Shown here: positions 1 to 5,131 of the stretch, piece by piece | How the letters are laid out: every line of letters starts with the position of its first letter | Position numbering within the stretch: the first letter of the stretch is position 1 | Source of the DNA: Treponema sp. | GTDB taxonomy: Bacteria > Spirochaetota > Spirochaetia > Treponematales > Treponemataceae | NCBI GenBank assembly: GCA_012513125.1 | Contig: JAAZCS010000203.1 | Location: 1-5,691 of the forward strand | Reading direction: 5' to 3' | DNA: 5,691 nt | Notes under the pieces: generated by a model | What the model was told of the DNA's origin: nothing | Databases searched by the model: none | Seen by the model: only the letters and a program-made list of their open reading frames with translations | Made by a program: the position numbers and the translations under genes

Positions 1-689
1 ACCATATTTCGTCCCGAATTTTCAATCGCTTTTGAAATCATTTCAATCTCTTTTTCTGCCGAATATGGATTTTGTGGATACATGTTTGTGTTACAAATGT
101 CATCCACTTTTACAAAATCAACATCCCATGAAGCATACAATTCAAAAATTGAATCATAATAATCTTGTGCATATGGTTTTGAAGAATCAACGCCATACAT
201 ATCAGGATTCCATTTTGAAATTGAGAATGGATTTGCTATCATGTCAGCAGTAACAAGTGTGCCGTCATGAGTTTTAATCTTTAAATGATTGTGGGCTGCA
301 TATCGAGGAATGCCTCTCATAATATGAATTCCAAATTTTAATCCTAAGGAATGAATATAATCACTTAGTGGTTTAAATCCGTTTTCATTTGCAGAAGAAG
401 GAAATCTGTTTTCTGAAGGAATTTGCCTTGAATATTCGTCAATATTGAACTGACTAAAAGGAATATATTGAACATTTTTGTCATTCTGCTTACCAGCATT
501 GGAATCTGACCACTGAATATCAATTACAATATATTCCCAGCCATGTTGTTTGAGATTTTTTGACATATATTCAGCATTTGCCTTAATTTGCTCTTCATTT
601 ACCATCGTGTTGTAATAATCGTATGAATTCCATCCCATTGGTGGGACAGGTGCAACATCATTTTTATTATACTTTTTTTCGTTAATCAT
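1..689 (-). CDS. GH27-family glycoside hydrolase (alpha-galactosidase-like), N-terminal part, cut by window edge
   Basis: The reverse strand is open from ATG at 689 to the left edge, giving 229 whole codons; the stop lies outside. Residues 16-22 (PPMGWNS) are the GH27/GH36 clan start motif. YIVIDIQW (53-60) is the second beta-strand motif and VDFVKVDD (190-197) carries the catalytic nucleophile, expected to be Asp196 in the K-x-D pattern. The acid/base Asp lies beyond the edge. The family is retaining, releasing terminal alpha-galactose, alpha-GalNAc or beta-L-arabinopyranose. There is no signal peptide, so it probably acts in the cytoplasm on imported oligosaccharides. Start choice: GGAG (complement of 698-701) lies 8 nt before the ATG. 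It is the third gene of a tight run after the nitroreductase and YccF genes, 15 nt behind the latter. Oddities: the usual IDDCW motif reads IDIQW (Ile58 for the second Asp) and the usual KYDNC reads KVDDI, so the substrate may not be plain alpha-galactoside. Family assignment is firm; substrate is not. Confidence 0.88.
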   Translation of the reverse strand, partial: MINEKKYNKNDVAPVPPMGWNSYDYYNTMVNEEQIKANAEYMSKNLKQHGWEYIVIDIQWSDSNAGKQNDKNVQYIPFSQFNIDEYSRQIPSENRFPSSANENGFKPLSDYIHSLGLKFGIHIMRGIPRYAAHNHLKIKTHDGTLVTADMIANPFSISKWNPDMYGVDSSKPYAQDYYDSIFELYASWDVDFVKVDDICNTNMYPQNPYSAEKEIEMISKAIENSGRNM

Positions 690-697
690 TTGATTTT

Positions 698-701
698 CTC
701 C
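698..701 (-). promoter_or_regulatory. Shine-Dalgarno of the GH27 gene
   Basis: GGAG on the minus strand, 8 nt before the ATG at 689. It lies inside the 15-nt gap behind the YccF stop, which fixes the GH27 start and supports co-transcription. Confidence 0.7.
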
Positions 702-704
702 AGA

Positions 705-1064
705 TTAAGATGAATATGTTCCAAAAGGCATCAACGCCATTGTTCCAAGTTTAAAAAATTGTTTTCCGAATGGAATTCCAATTATAGTTATGCAAAAAAT
801 TATTCCAACAACAAACGATGTTACAGCTAGTTCAATTCCTCCAAAAATAATCCATAGAATATTTAGTAAAAGTGAAGAAAAGTGACAATTGTTTGATAAC
901 GTTTTTCCAAATGGTAAAAAAGCAATTCCTGAAATCTTAAAACATTGTAAACCAACAGGAATTCCAACAATTGAACAGCACCATAGGATTCCAGCTATTA
1001 ACCAGCAAAAACCAAGAATGAATCCACCAAAAATAAACCAAATTATATTTCCTAAAAAACTCAT
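705..1064 (-). CDS. YccF-family (PF03733-type) inner-membrane protein
   Basis: A 119-residue, very hydrophobic protein made of two copies of one unit. Residues 5-53 (GNIIWFIFGG, then VGIP at 33-36, then LPFG at 50-53) are repeated at 67-115 (LNILWIIFGG, IGIP at 95-98, MPFG at 112-115). This duplicated N-x-x-W-x-x-x-GG / GIP-x-G / PFG pattern is characteristic of the YccF domain family. Each half should hold one or two membrane helices, so the protein is integral to the cytoplasmic membrane. It is a little shorter than E. coli YccF, and its biochemical function is unknown. The ATG at 1064 is supported by AGGA (complement of 1071-1074) 6 nt upstream. It starts 12 nt behind the nitroreductase stop and ends 15 nt before the GH27 start, hence the middle gene of a likely operon. 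Nothing suggests it is broken. Confidence 0.85.
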   Translation of the reverse strand: MSFLGNIIWFIFGGFILGFCWLIAGILWCCSIVGIPVGLQCFKISGIAFLPFGKTLSNNCHFSSLLLNILWIIFGGIELAVTSFVVGIIFCITIIGIPFGKQFFKLGTMALMPFGTYSS

Positions 1065-1076
1065 ATTAATTCCTAA

Positions 1077-1592
1077 TTACAAATATTTTACAAAATCATC
1101 AATTTTTTTATTAATCGAATGATTTGGACCTGGAACACAGTCTTCAGTTTTATATCCTAAAGGCATTAGCAAAACCACTTTTTCATTGGACGGAATATTG
1201 AATGCTTTTTCAACTTCAGCATTAGCAAATCTGTTTACCCAGATGGAATCAATTCCTAAATCTGTGGCCTCAAGCATTATATGGGTGGCAACAATGCTTA
1301 CATCTTCAACACCGGAATGAATGCCTTCTTGCAATTGATTTTTCCATTCTTCATCTTCATTGTATGTAAAAATAAGAACAGTTTTTGCATTAAAAGTGCA
1401 TGGTGTTAATGATGCAATCTTTTCCAATGCAGAATTACTTTGAAGTACATAAATCCGTTGTGGCTGCAAATTTTTTGCTGTAGGTGCAATCTGTCCGGCT
1501 TGTAATATTTTTTCAAAATCGTTTTTTGAAATCAACTTGTCCGAAAATTTTCTTGCAGAAAATCTTTTTTTTGCTAATTCTAGAAAGTCCAT
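1077..1592 (-). CDS. small FMN-dependent nitroreductase-family oxidoreductase
   Basis: A 171-residue protein of the nitroreductase (PF00881-type) superfamily. These are homodimeric FMN flavoenzymes using NAD(P)H to reduce nitro-aromatics, quinones or flavins; the natural substrate cannot be read here. The N-terminal RFSARKF (10-16) is the family's R-x-S-x-R flavin-phosphate motif. APTAKNLQP (36-44) is the usual A-P-(S/T)-(A/G)-x-N-x-Q-P loop. The central stretch around GVEDVSIVATHIMLEATDLG is the dimer-core helix, and VLLMPLGY near the C-terminus is the conserved strand and turn before the tail. The length fits the short nitroreductase subgroup. Start choice: ATG at 1592 has AGGAG 5 nt upstream; a TTG seven codons earlier (1613) is open but has no ribosome site and would put that AGGAG inside the coding region. 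It is the first gene of the run with YccF and GH27, and is probably cytoplasmic. Confidence 0.9.
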   Translation of the reverse strand: MDFLELAKKRFSARKFSDKLISKNDFEKILQAGQIAPTAKNLQPQRIYVLQSNSALEKIASLTPCTFNAKTVLIFTYNEDEEWKNQLQEGIHSGVEDVSIVATHIMLEATDLGIDSIWVNRFANAEVEKAFNIPSNEKVVLLMPLGYKTEDCVPGPNHSINKKIDDFVKYL

Positions 1593-1597
1593 TTTTT

Positions 1598-1602
1598 CTC
1601 CT
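1598..1602 (-). promoter_or_regulatory. Shine-Dalgarno that decides the nitroreductase start
   Basis: AGGAG on the minus strand, 5 nt before ATG 1592. It makes that ATG the start rather than the upstream in-frame TTG at 1613. Confidence 0.75.
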
Positions 1603-1631
1603 AATAAAATCAATAATCAAATGCTCAAATA

Positions 1632-1660
1632 AGTTTATGTTATGCATTTTGATAAGTAAA
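1632..1660 (-). promoter_or_regulatory. candidate promoter of the nitroreductase-YccF-GH27 run
   Basis: In the roughly 74-nt gap before the nitroreductase, the minus strand reads TTTACT (complement of 1655-1660), a 17-nt spacer, then TAAACT (complement of 1632-1637). This is a sigma70-like arrangement with two mismatches in each hexamer. It predicts a leader of about 30 nt. An imperfect inverted repeat (TCAAATGC at 1617-1624 with GCATTTTGA at 1644-1652) brackets the -10. The hexamers are weak in such AT-rich DNA, so this is tentative; the genes could instead be read through from the upstream gene, as no clear terminator separates them. Confidence 0.35.
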
Positions 1661-1666
1661 ACGTTT

Positions 1667-3106
1667 TTATTCAAGTTTTTTTAAATCATTTTTTAACAAA
1701 GTGCTTTCAGTGACAATATTTAATCCTTCTTGTAATAGATTTTTCGCCGAAGAAATATTATTTTCATTGATTAATTTTACACATTGGTTGTGAATGTTTA
1801 TTGCGTAATTGTTTCTATATATATTTCGTTGTTTTGCAAGTTCGGGGTTTTGTTTGTAAATGCTTAAACCTTCATCAAGTAAAAGCCATGCTTTTTGATA
1901 ATCTCCATTTTTTGCAATTTTATCAGCGTTTGATGAATATAAAAATATAAAAAGTTTTTCGTAATTTGATGATGACAAAAAGATTTTATTTTCTTGTAAA
2001 TTGTTCAGAGCATCTTCAAAAGGTTCAGATTTTATTTTTTTGTTCAGTGAATTAAAGATAATCATATTGTTTAATTGGTTTCGATTATTTTCACTAATGT
2101 AGTTTTTATATTTATCAAGTATTTGAAGAGCTAAATCGTAATTTTCAACAGTTGAAGTTTTATTGATTAAATTTATTGCAGAAGTTTCGATGGCGGTTGA
2201 ATAAAGAGAAGAGTTTTCTGATTCACCAAATAAAGACTTTGCTTCAATAACAAGATTTATTCCTTCTTCTTCTTTTCCATTTTCGGCTAAATTTATTGCC
2301 GTGTTGTAAACGCATTTATTTAAAATTGATAATGATTCATCGGATTTGTTCTGCAAAAAATAGGCAGAACAAGCAAGGGTTATAGTATCTCTGTTTTTAT
2401 TTTGTTTTTGAAGAGTAGAAATTCTATTATTATAAATCAAGGCAATGATTCTTCTGTCGTCTACATTATGTCGCCCTTTGTAATCTTTAGCGGGAACAAT
2501 TGCGTATTTCTTTTGGTTTTGATTAATTGAAATATCTTTTTTTTCACCAGGATTGAAGCCATAAGGATTTGTAGTTTCAACATCAATCAATTGGTCATTT
2601 ATTTTTACAGCACAAAAAGCGTGAACAGGAGTTTCTATAGCAATAACTGGAATGTTCAGTCTTTTTATAAAATACATGTAAATAATGCTAGATGAAACAC
2701 AATTATAAACGCCCTTATTCAGCGTTACGTCAACTTGAGTTTGAAGTAATGAATATTGGGAAAAGATGTTTTCATAAAGAAATAAAAGCGTGTATTCAGC
2801 TTTTTCTAAGTTCGATGAAGTATTTTTTTTAATGAAAGTGTCTTCCAGTTCTTTGTAAACTTTATCCAAACTTATCAATAATTTTTCGATTTCTACGTCT
2901 GTAGTTCCTGATGCCACAAGAGCAGTTTGAATGAAAGTTGAATATTCCATATCTGAAGTTAAATTGTTTTCTTCTGAAATTCTTGAATCAATTTTAAAGT
3001 GAAAATCTTCTGCATAAATGAAAAAACCGAATAAAAAAAATAATATTGTTAATGATTTTTTCAGAGATTTTCTTTTAGTTGAGTGTGTTGTTGTATAAAA
3101 AATCAT
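1667..3106 (-). CDS. exported transglutaminase-like protein with TPR-like C-terminal half, function unknown
   Basis: A 479-residue protein. Residues 11-17 are Lys/Arg-rich and 18-31 strongly hydrophobic, with a plausible signal peptidase I site after Ala32 (IYA before ED). No lipobox Cys is present, so it is probably periplasmic or released. Residues about 100-225 look like a transglutaminase/SirB1-type papain fold: Cys136 in GVYNCVSSS, His162 in PVHAFCAV and Asp175 in LIDVETTNPYGF are the likely catalytic triad. The rest (about 240-479) is helical, with repeated A-x-x-L-L/L-x-x-G patterns (GKEEEGINLV, GDYQKAWLLLDEGL, ISSAKNLLQEGL) like degenerate TPRs. Such folds cleave or cross-link peptides, or are inactive scaffolds; the substrate is unknown. 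ATG 3106 is the only usable start, as no other Met, Val or Leu start precedes the signal sequence. Its ribosome site is weak (GGA 8 nt upstream). It lies on the minus strand, divergent from the c-di-GMP gene and 74 nt before the nitroreductase. Confidence 0.75.
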   Translation of the reverse strand: MIFYTTTHSTKRKSLKKSLTILFFLFGFFIYAEDFHFKIDSRISEENNLTSDMEYSTFIQTALVASGTTDVEIEKLLISLDKVYKELEDTFIKKNTSSNLEKAEYTLLFLYENIFSQYSLLQTQVDVTLNKGVYNCVSSSIIYMYFIKRLNIPVIAIETPVHAFCAVKINDQLIDVETTNPYGFNPGEKKDISINQNQKKYAIVPAKDYKGRHNVDDRRIIALIYNNRISTLQKQNKNRDTITLACSAYFLQNKSDESLSILNKCVYNTAINLAENGKEEEGINLVIEAKSLFGESENSSLYSTAIETSAINLINKTSTVENYDLALQILDKYKNYISENNRNQLNNMIIFNSLNKKIKSEPFEDALNNLQENKIFLSSSNYEKLFIFLYSSNADKIAKNGDYQKAWLLLDEGLSIYKQNPELAKQRNIYRNNYAINIHNQCVKLINENNISSAKNLLQEGLNIVTESTLLKNDLKKLE

Positions 3107-3142
3107 TTCTAGTGTCCGTATTCATGATGTACATTACCTTTA

Positions 3143-3172
3143 TTCATAGTTGGAATAAAATAGTAATTTCAA
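3143..3172 (-). promoter_or_regulatory. candidate promoter of the transglutaminase-like/TPR gene
   Basis: The minus strand reads TTGAAA (complement of 3167-3172), an 18-nt spacer, then TATGAA (complement of 3143-3148). This predicts a leader of about 30 nt to the ATG at 3106. The -35 is good and the -10 is off at two positions. Other AT-rich hexamers nearby could serve, so confidence is low. Confidence 0.35.
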
Positions 3173-3244
3173 AATTTTCTAATTTTAGCACATAATCATG
3201 TAAATTTGATTTTAAAAACATCAATAAATTCATAATTCATTACC

Positions 3245-3272
3245 TTGAGTTTTTTAAATATGCGGATATAAT
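3245..3272 (+). promoter_or_regulatory. sigma70-type promoter of the REC-GGDEF-EAL gene
   Basis: TTGAGT at 3245-3250, a 16-nt spacer, and a perfect TATAAT at 3267-3272. Transcription should begin near 3279, giving a leader of about 90 nt before the start at 3369. The hexamer CGGATA occurs just before the -10 (3263-3268) and again at the expected start point (3278-3283), which could be an operator. Confidence 0.6.
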
Positions 3273-3318
3273 ATGTTCGGATAAGGTAGCTTGTTAAAAT
3301 GGAGAGATATTAAAATTT

Positions 3319-3369
3319 ATGAAAGAGTTAATAAAAAAATATCTTGTAGTTTCGAATAGGAATTGCTGA
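3319..3369 (+). CDS. possible 16-codon leader ORF overlapping the receiver start
   Basis: ATG at 3319 opens a reading frame for MKELIKKYLVVSNRNC ending in TGA at 3367-3369. The stop shares its last base with the next ATG (TGATG), the classic layout of translational coupling. GGAGAG at 3301-3306 could be its ribosome site, but at 12 nt the spacing is long. The next gene's own AGGA (3358-3361) lies inside this ORF, so ribosomes reading it would pass over that site. There is no similarity I recognise. A short ORF in AT-rich DNA can easily be chance, so this is only a candidate. Confidence 0.2.
   Translation: MKELIKKYLVVSNRNC
3358..3361 (+). promoter_or_regulatory. Shine-Dalgarno that fixes the receiver start at 3369
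   Basis: AGGA 7 nt before ATG 3369. That ATG begins MLKRKILVVDDSPINRT, a textbook receiver N-terminus, so the real start is in a different frame from the long downstream ORF. No comparable site precedes the TTG at 3388 or the ATG at 3397 of that ORF. Confidence 0.7.
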
Positions 3370-5043
3370 TGTTAAAAAGAAAAATACTTGTTGTCGATGA
3401 TAGTCCAATCAACAGAACTATTCTTCGTAAAATTCTTGAATCGGATTGGATATGAAGTTTTAGAAGCAGAAAATGGACAGATTGCTCTGGATATATTAGA
3501 AGACAAATCCAAAAATGTGTCATTAGTTATGTTAGATTTAAGCATGCCTGTAATGAGTGGATATGAACTGTTGAATAGAATGAACGAGTCTGGAATTATT
3601 AATAGAGTTTCAGTTATTGTTACTACAGGTTCAAATCTTCAGGATGCAGAAATAAAATCCCTTGATTCGGGTGCCACAGATTTTGTTGTAAAACCCTATA
3701 ACGCAGAGATTGTAAAACGAAGAGTGAAAAGTATTCTACGTTTACGAGACAATGCTGTTTTGATGAATAGGCTAGAAATAGATACTGTAACGGGTTGTAA
3801 TAACCGAGAATCTTTTTTTATTCATGCAGAAGAAATTATCCGTTCAAATCCAAATCAGGAATATGATATTATTTGCACTGATATTGAGGATTTAAAGCTA
3901 ATAAACAAAAAATATGGCCTTCAAACTGGCGATAAATTGCTAAAATTTATTCCTATCAGTATTGAAAGATTTCCAAATCCAGATACTTTGTGTCTAATTG
4001 GACGCATTGGTTCTGATAGTTTTGCAGTTTTACGAAAAAAAGTAAAAATGCATTCACAAAAAGAATTAACAGAACTTTATACGGAAATATTTAAAGATGC
4101 TCCTGTAAAAAATGTCATAGTCAAATATGGTGTATATCATATAACAGATTCAAATCTTGATGTTACATTTATGTGTGATTGTGCAAAAATGGCAATTTCG
4201 TCGATAAAACGTAAATATGGCGTTATTTATGCTGTTTATGATGATTCAATGAAGGAAAAATTAGAAAAAGATCATCTTCTTGTAGAATGTATGGAACACG
4301 CATTGGCTAATTCTGAGTTCAAAATGTATCTTCAGCCAAAACATGATGCTAATACAAATGATTTAGCTGGTGCTGAGGCTTTAGTGCGATGGATTCACCC
4401 GGAATTTGGTTTGATTCCTCCAAATGATTTTATTCCGCTTTTTGAAAAGAATGGTTTTGTCAGTAAAGTTGATTATTACATATGGACAGAGGCTTGTGCA
4501 CTCTTGGCAAAATGGATTGATGAGAAGAAAAAGGTAATTCCAATTTCGGTAAATGTTTCTAGAATTGACTTTGTAACATATAATTTACCAGAAGTTATTT
4601 GTAATCTTGTTGATTCATACAAAATTCCTCATGAATTGCTTCATCTAGAAATTACAGAATCGGCATATGCAGATGATCAAAAGAAGATAATTGACGATGT
4701 ATCGAATCTTAGAAAGCTTGGATTTTTAATTGAGATGGACGATTTTGGCTCGGGGTATTCATCATTAAATATGCTAGCAGAATTGCCTATAGATATTTTG
4801 AAACTTAATATGAGATTTTTGCAGGGCAAAACAAATGTCGTTAATAACAAAAAGATGATTGTTGTGAATTTTATACTTAGTCTTTCTAAATGGCTTCATA
4901 ATCCTACTATTGCAGAGGGCGTAGAAACAAAAGAAGAACTTGAAATGTTAAAGAGTTTAGGCTGCACATTAATTCAAGGTTACTATTTTTCTAAGCCGAT
5001 TTCGGTTGTTGATTTTGAAAAATACATGGAAAAATATCAGTAG
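3369..5043 (+). pseudogene. frameshifted REC - degenerate GGDEF - EAL response regulator (c-di-GMP phosphodiesterase type)
   Basis: Repaired by dropping one T near 3446-3447, this encodes 557 residues. Receiver (1-120): Asp10/Asp11, phospho-acceptor Asp56 in MLDLSMP, Thr85 and Lys108 in VVKPY. GGDEF-like domain (about 130-270): DTVTGCNNRESFF and DIEDLKLINKKYG are recognisable, but the active-site motif reads GSDSF (214-218), so no cyclase activity is expected. EAL domain (about 300-550): Glu336 (EAL), Asn395 (SVNVS), Glu427 (LEITE), Asp457/Asp458 (DDFGSGYSSL), Lys478, Glu516 (AEGVET) and Gln536 (QGYYF) match the known catalytic and metal set, predicting cleavage of c-di-GMP to pGpG. Asn480 replaces the usual Asp of K-x-D. 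As given, frame one stops at TGA 3453-3455 after 28 codons. Frame two is open from 3388 only by weak TTG/ATG codons and would lack the first strand and acidic pair of the receiver. It is either a recent null allele, a sequencing or assembly error, or (least likely) recoding. No histidine kinase is in view. Confidence 0.85.
3444..3455 (+). other. frameshift site and premature TGA in the receiver domain
   Basis: Frame one reads ...CTT GAA TCG GAT TGG ATA TGA. Removing one T of GATTGG gives GAT GGA TAT GAA GTT, that is LESDGYEV, exactly the receiver consensus spacing between helix 1 and strand 2. The upstream frame is receiver-like up to this point and the downstream frame immediately after it, so the event is confined to about ten bases. 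There is no homopolymer at the site. Confidence 0.85.
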
Positions 5044-5056
5044 ATTTTAATTTAAA

Positions 5057-5092
5057 TTGAACTAATATTGTTTTTTTTTTGTTATTGTTCAA
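5057..5092 (+). terminator. weak hairpin with T10 in the loop after the EAL gene; doubtful terminator
   Basis: TTGAACTAATA (5057-5067) pairs with TATTGTTCAA (5083-5092) with one bulged T. The loop is 15 nt and contains a run of ten T (5071-5080). In a classical intrinsic terminator the T run follows a GC-rich stem; here the stem is AT-rich and the T run is inside the loop, so termination is uncertain. Confidence 0.25.
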
Positions 5093-5115
5093 CACCTTTA
5101 TTAAAAAGAAAAAAA

Positions 5116-5124
5116 TGGTATACT
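5116..5124 (+). promoter_or_regulatory. extended -10 promoter placing the mRNA start at the ATG of the FAD enzyme
   Basis: TGG followed by TATACT (5119-5124) is an extended -10 (TGn-TATACT, one mismatch to consensus). No good -35 lies 16-18 nt upstream (CTTTAT at best), which extended -10 promoters tolerate; an A-rich tract precedes it. With the last -10 base at -7, transcription would start at about 5131, one base before ATG 5132. There is no Shine-Dalgarno before that ATG. Confidence 0.5.
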
Positions 5125-5131
5125 GCTCGTT

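Larger units (their letters stand above)
3107..3368. other. divergent intergenic region
   Basis: 262 nt between two divergent starts, very AT-rich. It contains a good rightward promoter, a weaker leftward candidate, a possible 16-codon leader ORF, and a CGGATA direct repeat (3263-3268 and 3278-3283) bracketing the rightward -10. I see no tRNA, riboswitch consensus (in particular no c-di-GMP-I core) and no intact longer gene. Confidence 0.7.

Noticed and set aside
32..253. Plus-strand 73-codon ORF opposite the GH27 gene
   Set aside because: The minus strand encodes a clear GH27 catalytic domain through the whole interval; the plus-strand translation shows no recognisable domain. The same reasoning applies to the short ORFs opposite or out of frame with the genes at 889-1122, 1484-1684, 3317-3523, 4991-5212, 5263-5553 and 5400-5639.
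1593..1613. TTG at 1613 as nitroreductase start
   Set aside because: It would bury a good AGGAG inside the coding region and add seven residues before the family's usual N-terminus; ATG 1592 is better placed.
1658..1667. AAAACGTTTT palindrome as terminator of the transglutaminase-like gene
   Set aside because: It is a perfect palindrome with no room for a loop, has only one GC step pair and no useful T tract, so it would not form a terminator hairpin.
3279..3368. c-di-GMP riboswitch in the leader of the EAL gene
   Set aside because: The leader is AT-rich, only about 90 nt long, and lacks the GC-rich paired core and conserved loops of the GEMM class I or II aptamers.
3373..3385. Phase-variable A-tract (A5-G-A5) near the start as the source of the frameshift
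   Set aside because: The receiver frame remains correct for over 20 codons beyond this tract, so the frame change is near 3446, where there is no homopolymer.
3388..5043. Taking the long ORF from TTG 3388 (or ATG 3397) as the intact gene
   Set aside because: Its first roughly 20 residues do not resemble a receiver N-terminus and no ribosome site precedes it, whereas the other frame from ATG 3369 gives a perfect receiver start with AGGA. A frameshifted gene explains both.
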